Positions 16,164 through 25,612 of a stretch of DNA of 64,000 nt are shown here, piece after piece. A program made the translations under genes and the position numbers. The stretch is from the NCBI GenBank assembly GCA_035552595.1, contig DASZKZ010000056.1, forward strand, positions 1 through 64,000, in the 5' to 3' direction. The number at the start of each line of letters is the position of its first letter. Position 1 is the first letter of the stretch. The DNA comes from Aeolococcus sp035552595. GTDB lineage: Bacteria; Chloroflexota; Dormibacteria; Aeolococcales; Aeolococcaceae. The notes beneath the pieces are model-generated. The model was not told the DNA's origin. It worked only from the letters and a program-made list of their open reading frames with translations, and made no database searches.

Positions 16164-17038
16164 CAGCTCGTCTTCGAGCTTCCGGCGAAGAGGCCCTGGG
16201 GACGGAACAGGAGCAGGATGATGACCACCGCGAAGGCGATCGACGTCTTGTAGGCGGAGTTGACGTACATGCCCGAGACCTCCGTGAGAACGCCCACCAC
16301 CAGCGCTCCGAGCATGGCGCCGTAGGGCTTGCCGATGCCTCCCAGGATGACGGCGCCGAAGATGATGAACAGCTCCACGAATCCGGTGGTCGGATCCAGC
16401 GTGCCCTCCTGGAGCACCAGCCCGACGCCGGCCACGGCGGTGAGCAGGCCGGCCAGGAACCAGGTGATGGTGATGACCCGATCGGAGTCGATGCCACATG
16501 CCTGGGCCAGGTCGATGTTGTTGGAGGTGGCCCGCAGGGACTTGCCGAACCTCGTGTAGCTGAGCATGACGTGGAGCAGGGCCAGGAGCCCGACCGCGGC
16601 GCCGATCATCAGGAGGTCGCCGGGGGTGAACACCAACGGCCCGATGTTGAACGAGTTCCCCAGCGTGACGTTGAACCGCACCGGCTCTGTGCTCCAGATC
16701 AGGGTGATGCCGTTCTGCACGATGAACGACAGGCCGACACCGGCGATCAGGAGCGTCACCGTGCGGACGCGGCGACGCATGAACGGCCGGAAGATGAACA
16801 CGTTGGCGGCTATCCCCAGCAGGCCGGTGGCCACGCCACCGAGCAGGACCGCCAGGAAGATGTTGACCCCGTGCTGTGCCGTCGTCCAGGCGATGTAGGC
16901 ACCGAAGGTGAGGAAGTCACCGTAGGCGAAGTTGATGAAGTTGGTGACGCTCACCTGCAGGGAGACGGCCACCGCGGCCAGCGCCAGGATCGACGCCGTG
17001 ACCAGCCCGAATCCGACTGCCTCGATCAGCCGAGCCAT
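16163..17038 (-). CDS. livH: ABC transporter permease, LivH type
   Basis: A 291-aa membrane protein with about eight helices. The N-terminal SLQVSVTNFINFAYGDFLTFGAY-type region and the coupling loop (GKSLRATSNNIDLAQACGID) are LivH hallmarks, and the GGIGKPYGAMLGALVVGV stretch near the C terminus is typical. ATG 17038; a 69-nt gap separates it from livK. Confidence 0.93.
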   Translation of the reverse strand: MARLIEAVGFGLVTASILALAAVAVSLQVSVTNFINFAYGDFLTFGAYIAWTTAQHGVNIFLAVLLGGVATGLLGIAANVFIFRPFMRRRVRTVTLLIAGVGLSFIVQNGITLIWSTEPVRFNVTLGNSFNIGPLVFTPGDLLMIGAAVGLLALLHVMLSYTRFGKSLRATSNNIDLAQACGIDSDRVITITWFLAGLLTAVAGVGLVLQEGTLDPTTGFVELFIIFGAVILGGIGKPYGAMLGALVVGVLTEVSGMYVNSAYKTSIAFAVVIILLLFRPQGLFAGSSKTS

Positions 17039-17107
17039 CGGCGCGCCCTCCTTCGAGTGCGCGCCGATGTCCGGCCCGGTGTGATGGATGCCATTGCCCT
17101 GACCCTC

Positions 17108-18370
17108 TCAGATACCGAGAGCCTTCTGGATCTGCTGCGGGGTGAGCGTCCCGACCGAGGTGGAGGACCCGTCCGCGTTGTAATGGATGATGTCGAAGGG
17201 GCCAAAGACGTTGTGATGGGCGTCGAAGTCGACGCTGCTCGCCGCCCCACCGAAGTTGATCGACTTGCCCGACTTGAGGAGAGCGAGGCACGTCGGGTAG
17301 TCGAAGCACGCCGTGCCCGGACCGTTGGCCACCTTGAGGATGCCCTGCTCGACCCCCGGTGAGCTGGTGGTGCCGGCCTGCTGCACGCCCAGTGCCCACA
17401 CGGTCACCGCGTCGTAGAGGTAGGTCTCACCATTGTTGACCGAGGTGGCGCCGGTGTACTTCTTGAGGGCGGCGGCGAAGTTGGGGTAGCCCGCATTCTC
17501 GCTACCGGAGTTGGCGATGTACACGGCTCCGGCCGCAACGGAGGGGCCGACCGTGGTGGGGAACTCGGCTGCGAACCAGAGGTTGCTGGCCACCCACGGG
17601 GTGCTCAGCAGATTCTGCTGCTTGAGCTCGCTGAACATGGTGCCGGTGGAGGGGATGTCGAACTGCGCCAGGATGGCCTGCGGCTGCTGGGAGAAGAGCT
17701 GCTGGATCTCGCTGCGGAAGCTGGTCGCCCCGATGGCGACGGTCACCTGGTTGGTGATGGTCATGCCCAGCTTGGAGGCCGCCGCCTGGATGCCCGGGAC
17801 CAGCGACTGGTCCGCGGAGGTGTTGCCGATGGCCAGGGCCACCTTGTTCCACCCCTTGCTGTGCGCGTACACCGCCATCGCGTAGGCCTGCTCGGTATCG
17901 GAGGGCGACATGCGGAAGAAGTGCGAATCGGTCTCGTTGTCGAAGGCACCCCCGCCCCCCCACATGAGATTGGGGATGTTGGCCTTGGCCGCGAGCGGGA
18001 GGACGACCGAGTCGGTCAGCGAGGTCGGTCCCACGATGCCGACGACGTTGTCCGAGTTGATCTCCTTCTGGGTTGCGGGCACGGCGTCACCGGGGTCCGC
18101 CGCATCGTCCTGGACCACCAGGTTGAGCTTGCCACCGAGGACTCCGCCGTTGGCATTGATGACGTCGACGGCGACGTTGGCGCCCGTGACCATGCCCTGT
18201 CCCACGGTGGCTCGCGCTCCCGTCAGAGGACCGACCAAACCGAGGTTCACCGGGCTGCCCCCACTGGAGGACCCACCGCCCGTCGACGACGAACCACACG
18301 CCGCGACCACGAGCAAACTGGCGGCCACGGCTGCGGTGCTGACCACCCGCCGGGTTCCAATTCTTGCCAC
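17108..18370 (-). CDS. livK: ABC transporter substrate-binding lipoprotein, LivK type
   Basis: A ~420-aa periplasmic-binding lipoprotein. The signal peptide (basic RIGTRR, then a hydrophobic run) ends in lipobox LVVAAC with the lipidated cysteine at ~25, followed by a Ser/Gly linker and a Peripla_BP_6 domain beginning NLGLVGPLTG. I prefer GTG 18370 because GAGGGAG lies 8 nt upstream; GTG 18379 is the alternative. It captures the imported compound for LivHMGF. First gene of the ten-gene operon, behind a good sigma-70-type promoter. Confidence 0.93.
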   Translation of the reverse strand: MARIGTRRVVSTAAVAASLLVVAACGSSSTGGGSSSGGSPVNLGLVGPLTGARATVGQGMVTGANVAVDVINANGGVLGGKLNLVVQDDAADPGDAVPATQKEINSDNVVGIVGPTSLTDSVVLPLAAKANIPNLMWGGGGAFDNETDSHFFRMSPSDTEQAYAMAVYAHSKGWNKVALAIGNTSADQSLVPGIQAAASKLGMTITNQVTVAIGATSFRSEIQQLFSQQPQAILAQFDIPSTGTMFSELKQQNLLSTPWVASNLWFAAEFPTTVGPSVAAGAVYIANSGSENAGYPNFAAALKKYTGATSVNNGETYLYDAVTVWALGVQQAGTTSSPGVEQGILKVANGPGTACFDYPTCLALLKSGKSINFGGAASSVDFDAHHNVFGPFDIIHYNADGSSTSVGTLTPQQIQKALGI

Positions 18371-18493
18371 TGTGCACACTCCCTCACGCCGGAACCGGCG
18401 TCACACTTGGCGGACATCCCTGGAAGGTTTCGAGCACCGGAGCCAGTCCCCCAACCCGGGCCCAGGAGCACCCCGTGGGAAGATCAGGAGCGC

Positions 18494-18522
18494 AGGATAG
18501 GCAGTCGTGGGGCCACTGTCAA
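18494..18522 (-). promoter_or_regulatory. Sigma-70-type promoter of the liv operon
   Basis: On the minus strand TTGACA (18522-18517) is followed by exactly 17 nt and then TATCCT (18499-18494). This is a near-consensus housekeeping promoter about 120 nt upstream of livK. The operator-like site at 18530-18546 lies just upstream of the -35 box. Confidence 0.7.
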
Positions 18523-18529
18523 GACTTCT

Positions 18530-18546
18530 CGATAGAATATATGTGG
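18530..18546. promoter_or_regulatory. AT-rich operator, site B
   Basis: CGATAGAATATATGTGG shares the 12-base core CGATAGAATATA with the reverse complement of the site at 33959-33981. It sits between the end of the tartrate/malate-type dehydrogenase gene and the livK promoter, a plausible place for activation or repression of the liv operon. Confidence 0.5.
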
Positions 18547-18559
18547 TGGTCATGCGCAC

Positions 18560-19600
18560 TCAGCCCGGGAGGGCGCGGATGACCGCGTCAGCGACCTCGT
18601 CGGTGCTCGCCGAACCGCCCAGGTCGGGGGTCAGGGCCCTGCCCTGGGCGGTCACCTCCGCCACCGCCTGCTCCACATTGAGGGCGGCCTGGGACTCACC
18701 CAGATGCTCCAGCAACATGGCGCCGCTGAGGATCGCCCCCAGGGGGTTGGCGATGCCCCGCCCCGCGATGTCGGGCGCGGACCCGTGGACAGGCTCGAAG
18801 AGCGAGGGATGGCGGCGGCTGGGGTCGAGGTTGGCGCTGGCCGCCAGTCCCAGACTGCCCTGGAGGGCCGCGCCGAGGTCGGTGAGGATGTCGGCGAACA
18901 GGTTCGAGCCGACCACCACGTCGATGCCGTCCGGATGGAGCACCATGCGCGCGGCCATGGCATCGACGAGCACCCGCTCCACGCTCACATCGGGGTAATC
19001 GCGGTGCACGCTGTCGACCACGTCGTCCCAGAGGACGTAGGCGTAGCGGCTGGCGTTGGACTTGGTGACGCTGATCAGCCGGCCACGACGCTCACGGGCG
19101 CGATCGAACGCGAAGCGAACGGCCCGCTCGACCGCCGTCCAGGTGAAGACGGGGACCTCGACGGCGAGCTCCAGCGGTGTGCCGGTGTGGACGCGGCCGC
19201 CGGTGCCCGAGTATTCGCCCTCGGTGTTCTCGCGGATGAAGAGCATGTCGATGTCCGCCGCGCCCCGCCCGGCCAGGGGACCGCGCACGCCGGGGAGCAG
19301 CTTGACCGGTCGCACGTTGACGTAGAGCTCGAAGGCCTTGCGAATCGGCAGCAGCAACCCCCAGAGCGTGATGTGGTCCGGAACCTCCGGCGCTCCCACC
19401 GCCCCCAGGAAGATGGCGTCGAATTCGTCCAGCGTCCTGAGGCCGTCAGCGGGCATCATCGCCCCGGTCCGCAGGTGGTGATCGGCGCCCCATGGCAGCT
19501 CGTGGAAATCGAGGCGGCAGGCGGCGGAGAGCACCCGCATCCCCGCGGGGATGACCTCCTTGCCGACGCCGTCGCCGGCGATCACCGCGATTCGATGCAT
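18560..19600 (-). CDS. Tartrate/D-malate-type dehydrogenase (decarboxylating)
   Basis: A 346-aa enzyme of the isocitrate/isopropylmalate dehydrogenase family, oxidising and decarboxylating a 2-hydroxy-dicarboxylate with NAD(P). Seen: IAGDGVGKEV at the N terminus, HITLWGLLLPIRKAFELYVNVRP (split as HITLWGLLLPIR and AFELYVNVRP) typical of TtuC/DmlA proteins, IRENTEGEYSG, VGSNLFADILTDLGAAL with metal-binding Asp, and VHGSAPDIAGRGIANP. Likely substrates are tartrate, D-malate or an alkyl-malate. Starts ATG 19600, divergent from the FAH-hyu operon with operator site C between. Confidence 0.88.
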   Translation of the reverse strand: MHRIAVIAGDGVGKEVIPAGMRVLSAACRLDFHELPWGADHHLRTGAMMPADGLRTLDEFDAIFLGAVGAPEVPDHITLWGLLLPIRKAFELYVNVRPVKLLPGVRGPLAGRGAADIDMLFIRENTEGEYSGTGGRVHTGTPLELAVEVPVFTWTAVERAVRFAFDRARERRGRLISVTKSNASRYAYVLWDDVVDSVHRDYPDVSVERVLVDAMAARMVLHPDGIDVVVGSNLFADILTDLGAALQGSLGLAASANLDPSRRHPSLFEPVHGSAPDIAGRGIANPLGAILSGAMLLEHLGESQAALNVEQAVAEVTAQGRALTPDLGGSASTDEVADAVIRALPG

Positions 19601-19682
19601 ATCCGCCGACCCGCCCTGTCACGTCCGGTTGATGGCACCCGGCCCCTCGGCCGCGGAGCCCGAAAGACATACCTCCCGGTCG

Positions 19683-19698
19683 CGTATAGTATATAGAC
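19683..19698. promoter_or_regulatory. AT-rich operator/promoter, site C
   Basis: GCGTATAGTATATAGAC contains TATAGTATA, a perfect dyad about a central G, plus a -10-like TATAGT (19685-19690) for the rightward operon and TATACT for the leftward gene. It is related to sites A, B and D. Binding here would control both divergent transcripts. Confidence 0.55.
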
Positions 19699-19733
19699 TT
19701 GGTTCTATCGACCGCCTACATCCTCCGATCCTG

Positions 19734-20588
19734 ATGAAGATAGTCACCTTCCGCCAAGAGCCCGGGCCGGTGTGCCTCGGCGTTCTCAGTGGCGACGAGG
19801 TGGTCACCATCACGGGCGCGGTCGACCTCGAGACCGCGCTGCTCTCCGGCGGAGGCGTCGACGCCCTCGCAGGCTCGGCGCGCGGGGCCCGCCTGCCCCT
19901 GGCCGGCGCAGCGCTGCTGGCCCCGCTGAGCCGCCCGTCCAAGGTGATCTGCGTCGGCCGGAACTACCGGGAGCACGCCAACGAGACCGGGTCCGAGGTG
20001 CCCTCGGAGCCGATCTTCTTCGCCAAGTTCCCCTCGGCGATCACCGGTCCCACGGATCCGATCGTGATCCCGGCGGCGGCACCGCGTCGCGTCGACTACG
20101 AGGCCGAGCTGGTGGTGGTGATCGGACGGGCCGGGCACGACATCGCCGAGGCCAGCGCGATCGACCACGTCGCGGGCTTCATGGCCGGCAACGACGTCAC
20201 CGCACGCGACTGGCAGCTCAAGAAGAACGGTGGCCAGTGGCTGCTGGGCAAGACCTTCGACACCTTCCTCCCCCTGGGGCCCGCCCTGGTCACCCGCGAC
20301 GAGGTCGAGTCCCTCGACGCCGTGCGCGTGCGCTGCCGCGTGGACGGTGACGAGGTCCAGAACGACGTGGTGGCGAGCATGATCTTCTCGATCCCGGAGC
20401 TGATCGCCTACATATCACGGGTGGTCACGCTTCTCCCCGGCGACCTGCTCCTCACCGGGACGCCGGCGGGGGTGGGGATGTCCCAGTCGCCGCCGCGCTG
20501 GCTGCAGCCCGGCCAGGTCGTGGAGACCATCATCGAGGGGATCGGCGTGCTCACCAACCCGGTGCGAGCTGCCGGCGACCCCTGGTGA
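19734..20588 (+). CDS. Fumarylacetoacetate hydrolase (FAH) family protein
   Basis: A 284-aa FAH-fold protein. The segment KVICVGRNYREHANE begins the catalytic domain. Metal ligands are expected in FFAKFPSA / DYEAELVVVIG / AGNDVTARDWQ, and GKTFDTFLPLGP and LLTGTPAGVG complete the family pattern. Members hydrolyse acylpyruvates or hydrate/decarboxylate 2-oxo dienoates, usually late in ring-cleavage routes. ATG 19734 is the first in-frame start after the operator; the stop overlaps hyuA by 4 nt. Confidence 0.9.
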   Translation: MKIVTFRQEPGPVCLGVLSGDEVVTITGAVDLETALLSGGGVDALAGSARGARLPLAGAALLAPLSRPSKVICVGRNYREHANETGSEVPSEPIFFAKFPSAITGPTDPIVIPAAAPRRVDYEAELVVVIGRAGHDIAEASAIDHVAGFMAGNDVTARDWQLKKNGGQWLLGKTFDTFLPLGPALVTRDEVESLDAVRVRCRVDGDEVQNDVVASMIFSIPELIAYISRVVTLLPGDLLLTGTPAGVGMSQSPPRWLQPGQVVETIIEGIGVLTNPVRAAGDPW

Positions 20589-22639
20589 GCTGGCGCATCG
20601 CTGTCGACATCGGGGGCACGTTCACCGACCTGGTCGCCTGGAACCAGGACGGCGGAGCCCTGGTGCGCAGCAAGGTGCTGACCGTTCCCGACGATCCCGT
20701 GGCGGGTGTGGCGCAGGCCATCGACCACGCCGCTCTCCACCTCCCTGACGCCACCGAGTTCGTGCACGGGTCCACCATCGCCATCAACGCCGTCCTCGAA
20801 GAGCGGGGCGCGCGGACGGCGTTGATCACCACCCGCGGCTTTCGCGACGTCCTCGAGATGGGTCGCAAGAGCCGGCCCGACATGTACAACCTCTTCTTCC
20901 GGCCGCGCACCTGCCCGGTGCCGCGCGGTCTGCGCCTCGAGGTCGGAGAGCGGATGGCGCACACCGGTGAGGCGCTCACCCCGCTCGACCCGGGCGAGGT
21001 CGACGCCGCCATCGCCGCGCTGCCCGCCGACGTCGAGGCGGTGGCCGTCTGCTTGCTCCACTCCTACGCGAACCCGGAGCACGAGCAGCGTGTCGCCGCC
21101 TCGCTCCGCGAGCAGCGCCCCGAGCTGTACGTGAGCGCGTCGACGGACCTCTCGCGCGAGGCCAAGGAGTACGAGCGGACCTGCACCGCGGTTGTCAACG
21201 CCTACGTGGGCCCGCTGGTCGCCGGCTACGTGGGCCGGCTGCGCGCTCACCTCACCGACCGCCAATGCAGCGCACCGCTGCTGATCACTCAATCCAACGG
21301 CGGGGTGATGACCGCCGAGGTCGCGGAACGCGAGCCCGTCCGCACCATGGAGTCGGGCCCGGCCGCCGGAGTGACCGGCGCCGCCTGGATCGGCCGCCCG
21401 CTCGACTTCGGCGACCTGATCGCCTTCGACATGGGCGGCACCAGCGCCAAGGCGTGCGTCATCGCGGGGGGCGTGCCGGAGGTCGCCGCCGAGTACCACA
21501 TCGGCGGACGGGTGAGCGGCCTACCGGTGCAGGTGCCGTTCCTCGAGATCGTCGAGGTGGGCGCGGGCGGAGGCAGCGTCGCGCACCTCGACGCCGGTGG
21601 TGGGCTTCGGGTGGGGCCGCGCAGCGCCGGCTCCATCCCCGGACCGGCGGCGTATGGGCGGGGCGGGGTCGAGCCCACCATCACCGACGCCAACGTGGTG
21701 GCCGGGCGTATCGACCCCGACTACTTCCTGGGCGGGGAGATGCGCCTCGACGCCGGTCTCGCGCACGCGGCACTGGCGCGCATCGCCGAACCGCTGGGCA
21801 TCAGCATCGAGCACTGCGCCAACGCGGTCATCCGAATCGCCGACACCATCATGGCCGAGGCCATCCGCGCAGTGACGGTCGAGCGCGGTCGCGATCCGCG
21901 CGACTTCACACTGGTGGCCTACGGTGGCGCCGGGCCGGTGCACGCCACCTCACTCGCCGCCGAGCTGCAGATCCCCCGGGTGCTCATCCCAGCAGGCCCG
22001 GGAACCTTCGCCGCCTACGGCATGCTGGTCACCGACCTCCGCCACGACCTGGCCCGCACCCTCACCGGGGTTCTCGACAGCATCGATCCGACGACCGTCG
22101 CCAATCGCTTCAACGAGCTCGAGCACGAGGCGAGCGCGTACGTCCGCTCCCGGCTGGAGGGTGGTCGGGAGGCGTCGATCCGCTTCGTACGCCGGGTCGA
22201 TCTCCGCTACGTGGGCCAGTTCCACCCGCTCACCATGACCGTTTCCGGCGACGTCGACTCTGACTTCGCGGCGGTGACCGCCCGGCGTTTCCACGTGGCC
22301 CACGCGGAGCGCTACGGCCACAGCGCGCCGGAGGAGCTGGTCGAGGTGGGCGCGCTCCGCGTCACCGCCATCGCCGATGTGCGCAAGCCGCCGGCCGAAC
22401 AGACCAGCGCGGCGGAATCGGGCGGCGGCCGGGTATCCGTGTCGCGCCGAGTCCTCTACGGGGACGGCCGCTGGCGCAGCGCCGCCGTGCACCGCCGCGA
22501 TCAGCTCCGCGTCGGCGACACCGTCGCCGGCCCCGCGGTCATCGACGACCCCGCCAGCAGCGTGGTCATCGACGAGGGCGACCGCGCCACGGTGATGGAC
22601 GGTGCCCACCTGCTCATCACCGTGGGCGCGGCGGCATGA
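20585..22639 (+). CDS. hyuA: HyuA-type ATP-dependent hydantoinase/oxoprolinase subunit A
   Basis: A 684-aa subunit with the actin-like ATP-binding fold: AVDIGGTFTDLVAW at the N terminus, GSTIAINAVLEERGA, ESGPAAGV, AFDMGGTSAKACVI, and GAGGGSVAHLD followed by GPRSAGSIPGPA. The family phosphorylates cyclic amides, imides or ketones to allow ring opening or carboxylation (hydantoinase, 5-oxoprolinase, N-methylhydantoinase, acetone/acetophenone carboxylase). GTG 20585 overlaps the FAH stop by 4 nt, and the ATG of hyuB overlaps its stop by 4 nt. Confidence 0.92.
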   Translation: MSWRIAVDIGGTFTDLVAWNQDGGALVRSKVLTVPDDPVAGVAQAIDHAALHLPDATEFVHGSTIAINAVLEERGARTALITTRGFRDVLEMGRKSRPDMYNLFFRPRTCPVPRGLRLEVGERMAHTGEALTPLDPGEVDAAIAALPADVEAVAVCLLHSYANPEHEQRVAASLREQRPELYVSASTDLSREAKEYERTCTAVVNAYVGPLVAGYVGRLRAHLTDRQCSAPLLITQSNGGVMTAEVAEREPVRTMESGPAAGVTGAAWIGRPLDFGDLIAFDMGGTSAKACVIAGGVPEVAAEYHIGGRVSGLPVQVPFLEIVEVGAGGGSVAHLDAGGGLRVGPRSAGSIPGPAAYGRGGVEPTITDANVVAGRIDPDYFLGGEMRLDAGLAHAALARIAEPLGISIEHCANAVIRIADTIMAEAIRAVTVERGRDPRDFTLVAYGGAGPVHATSLAAELQIPRVLIPAGPGTFAAYGMLVTDLRHDLARTLTGVLDSIDPTTVANRFNELEHEASAYVRSRLEGGREASIRFVRRVDLRYVGQFHPLTMTVSGDVDSDFAAVTARRFHVAHAERYGHSAPEELVEVGALRVTAIADVRKPPAEQTSAAESGGGRVSVSRRVLYGDGRWRSAAVHRRDQLRVGDTVAGPAVIDDPASSVVIDEGDRATVMDGAHLLITVGAAA

Positions 22640-24360
22640 CCGCCGCGGCCGTGCTGCCCGATCTGGCCACCATCGCTTACGTCCGCCACGCCCTGGTGGC
22701 GGCGGCCGGCGAGATGATGATCAACGTCAAACGGGCCGCGTACAGCCCCAGCATCCACCAGATCCAGGACGTCTGCGTCGGCGTGGTCGACGTCGAGGGC
22801 AGCATCCTGGCGTGCGCGCCCGGTCTTCCCATGTTCCTCGCCGACATGGGCGAGGTGGTGCGCGACGGCTACGACACGCTGGGCCGCGACGTCTTCGAGC
22901 CCGGCGATGTGTACATGAGCAACGACCCCTTCACCATCGGCACGCACATCAACAACATCGCCACCTACTCTCCCATCTTCTTCGAGGGCGCGCTGGCCGG
23001 TTTCGCGGTGGTGCGCGGGCACATGGTCGACCTCGGCGGTGCCGTGCCGGGCTCGCGGTCGACGCGCCTCACCGAGATCTACCAGGAGGGGCTGCGGGTA
23101 CGCCAGCTGCGGCTCTACCGGGCGGGCGAGCCCGACCCGGCGATGATGCGGTTGATCGGCGACAACTCACGCATGCCCGAGGCCGTCCTCGGCGACCTTC
23201 GCGCCCAGGTGGCAGCGTGCCGCACCGGGGAGAGGCGGGTTCAGGCACTGCTTGGCAAATACGGCCGCCCCAGCTTCGAGCACGCCGCACGCGAGATCCT
23301 CGCGCACGGCGACCGGCTCGCCCGCGCCGCCGTTCGCGCCATCCCCGACGGCACCTACTCGGCCGAGTCCTTTCTCGACGACGACGGCGTCGACCTCGAC
23401 ACCCCGGTGCCGATCCGGGTCACCGTGGTGGTCGAGGGCGAGGGCATGACCATCGACTTCAGCGAGTTCGCGGAGCAGACTCGCGGCGCCATCAACACCG
23501 GTCCGGCGGGCGCGGTGGCGATCGCGCGCAACGCCTTCAAGTGCGTCACCACCCCCCACGAGCCGGCCAATGAGGGCCACTTCCGCCCCCTGACGGTGAT
23601 CGCCCCGCCCGGCAAGGTGATCAGCGCCCGGCCGCCGGCCGCCTGCGGCTACTGGGCGCGCACCACGAGCACCACGGTGGACACCATCTTCCGGGCCCTC
23701 TCACCGGCCATGCCCGCGGCCATCCCGGCGGGTCATTTCGGCGACATCCCCATGTGCCTGATCAACGGCTACGACAGCAACGGCCGTCGCTTCGTCTTCT
23801 TCGAGCCGGTGCCGGGCGGCCACGGCGGCCGTCCCCACGAGGACGGCGTCAGCGCCACGGTGTGCTTCCACGAAGGCGACACCCCCGACGTCCCGGTCGA
23901 GGTGCAGGAGGCGCTTCTGCCCATCGTGGTCGAGGAGTCGGCGCTCGACGAGGACAGCGCCGGCGCGGGCCGCTTCCGCGGCGGCCTCGGCTACCGTCGT
24001 GTCTTCCGCCTGCTCGGCTCGTCGGCCTCGATGCAGATCAACGTCGACCGCCATCGCTGCCTCCCCTGGGGGCTGCACGGCGGCGCGTCCGGCAGGCCCA
24101 ACCGAGCCGCCATCCAAGCGGGGCCGGGCGCGCCGTGGCAGCCCGTTCTCAAGCAGGACGACATCCGTCTCGGGCCCGGAGCGCGGGTGATGCTGGTCGG
24201 TGGCGGAGGGGGCGGCTGGGGTGAACCGGCCGAGCGCAGCCGTGCCGCCATCGCGGCCGATGTGGAGGCGGGCTACGTCAGCGCCATGGCGGCGCGCCGT
24301 GATTACCCGGGGACGGTCGACGGCGCCGACCCCACCACCGAGGACGGCCATGCAGACTGA
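22636..24360 (+). CDS. hyuB: HyuB-type hydantoinase/oxoprolinase subunit B
   Basis: A 574-aa partner of HyuA, normal length. Seen: AAGEMMINVKRAAYSP-type start, DMGEVVRD, GDVYMSNDPFTIGTH, VVRGHMVDLGG, INTGPAGAVAIARNAFK and FEPVPGGHGGRP, all typical of the HyuB/OplaB half. It contains the hydrolytic site of the two-subunit enzyme. Overlap with hyuA by 4 nt and with the CitE-like gene by 11 nt indicates tight coupling. Confidence 0.92.
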   Translation: MTAAAVLPDLATIAYVRHALVAAAGEMMINVKRAAYSPSIHQIQDVCVGVVDVEGSILACAPGLPMFLADMGEVVRDGYDTLGRDVFEPGDVYMSNDPFTIGTHINNIATYSPIFFEGALAGFAVVRGHMVDLGGAVPGSRSTRLTEIYQEGLRVRQLRLYRAGEPDPAMMRLIGDNSRMPEAVLGDLRAQVAACRTGERRVQALLGKYGRPSFEHAAREILAHGDRLARAAVRAIPDGTYSAESFLDDDGVDLDTPVPIRVTVVVEGEGMTIDFSEFAEQTRGAINTGPAGAVAIARNAFKCVTTPHEPANEGHFRPLTVIAPPGKVISARPPAACGYWARTTSTTVDTIFRALSPAMPAAIPAGHFGDIPMCLINGYDSNGRRFVFFEPVPGGHGGRPHEDGVSATVCFHEGDTPDVPVEVQEALLPIVVEESALDEDSAGAGRFRGGLGYRRVFRLLGSSASMQINVDRHRCLPWGLHGGASGRPNRAAIQAGPGAPWQPVLKQDDIRLGPGARVMLVGGGGGGWGEPAERSRAAIAADVEAGYVSAMAARRDYPGTVDGADPTTEDGHAD

Positions 24361-25612
24361 GCAGCTGAGCCCGATGCCGGATCACCCTGCGCTCGTCGAG
24401 CGCGCGCGCGCCCAACAGGCGGCGGTGATGCGCCGCACCGAGTCGATGCGCGCGGACCTCCCCCTTCGCTACCTGCGCCAGCAGGCGCACCTCACGGCGC
24501 CGGCCTCCGAGTACCGGCTCGCCGAGAAGGCGCTGTCGGGCGCGTACGCGATCGCCACCCGGCTGCTGCAGCGATACGCGATCACGCCGGGCCAGCTCGC
24601 CGACCGCCTCGGGGTCGACGTCGCAATCGTCGCCGCGGCGCTCGAGGAGAGTGCCGCACCACTGGTGCTCATCGATCTGGAGGACGGGGTGGCCCCATCC
24701 ATGGTCGCCGAGGCCCGCGCCAACGCGGTGCGGCTTCTCCGCGACGTGGATCGGGGGCCCGCGCTCTGCTTTGTGCGCCCTGTCGGCGTCACCAATCCGC
24801 GCTGCGCCGACGACCTGGTCGAGCTCCTCATCGGCGCCGGCGGCGGTCTCCCCCCCGACGCCTATCCGCTCGACGGCATCGTGCTGCCCAAGGTGCGCCA
24901 TGTCCACGAGGTGGAGTGGGTCGACTCGCTTCTCGGCTCCGTGGAGGAGGCGCTCGGGCTGCCTCGCAACCGCATCCGGGTCAGCTTCCAGGTGGAGACC
25001 GGCTGGGGGGTGCTGAACCTGCCCGCGCTGGTGGCCGCGGGGCTGGCCCGCCTCTCCGGCGTGATCCTCGGCACCGTCGACCTCAGCGCCGATGTCATGC
25101 TGCCCAGCGTCCGCTACCGCCACCCCGTCTGCGAGTGGGCGCGAACCATGATCGTGCTGGCCGCGGGGAGCGCGGGAGTTCCGGCCATCGATGGCATGAC
25201 CCTGGACTTTCCGGTGGGCCTGCCCGGCCTCGACGCCGCCCAGAACCACGACCTGGTGCTGGATCGCATGAGGGCGAACTTCGACGACGCCATGCACTCG
25301 ATCGACCACGGTATGTCGGGACGGTGGGTCGGCCACCCCCTCCAGCTGGTGGCCACCGCGATCGCCTTCCGTCACAGCTTCTCGCCGGCGACGATCGAGC
25401 GGGACGTGGCCACGGTGGAGAGCTTCGCGCAGAGCCTGAGCGCTGACCGCGGCGCCGCCGCCGGCGGCGGTGGCGAGCTCCTCGACGTCGGCACCGACCG
25501 GCACGTCCGCCAGCTGCTGCGCCGCGCCACCGCATGGGGGCTGCTGACCCCGGAGCGCGCGGCCGGCCTCGGCATCGTCGACGCGCGCGAGGCGGAGGCT
25601 CTGCCGGCGTGA
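24350..25612 (+). CDS. CitE/HpcH-type aldolase-lyase, large form
   Basis: A ~420-aa protein of the citrate-lyase-beta / malyl-CoA-lyase family, about 100 aa longer than CitE because of an N-terminal helical region. The barrel motifs are present: VLIDLEDGVAPSM, the Arg segment CFVRPVGVTNPR, Mg-binding Glu in FQVETGWGVLN and Mg-binding Asp in LGTVDLSADVM, then GRWVGHPLQL. Such enzymes cleave C-C bonds of hydroxyacyl-CoA or 2-oxo acids. ATG 24350 lies 11 nt inside hyuB; the frame extending to 24200 is overlap only. The next gene, a CoA-transferase, could supply its CoA ester. Confidence 0.88.
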   Translation: MQTEQLSPMPDHPALVERARAQQAAVMRRTESMRADLPLRYLRQQAHLTAPASEYRLAEKALSGAYAIATRLLQRYAITPGQLADRLGVDVAIVAAALEESAAPLVLIDLEDGVAPSMVAEARANAVRLLRDVDRGPALCFVRPVGVTNPRCADDLVELLIGAGGGLPPDAYPLDGIVLPKVRHVHEVEWVDSLLGSVEEALGLPRNRIRVSFQVETGWGVLNLPALVAAGLARLSGVILGTVDLSADVMLPSVRYRHPVCEWARTMIVLAAGSAGVPAIDGMTLDFPVGLPGLDAAQNHDLVLDRMRANFDDAMHSIDHGMSGRWVGHPLQLVATAIAFRHSFSPATIERDVATVESFAQSLSADRGAAAGGGGELLDVGTDRHVRQLLRRATAWGLLTPERAAGLGIVDAREAEALPA

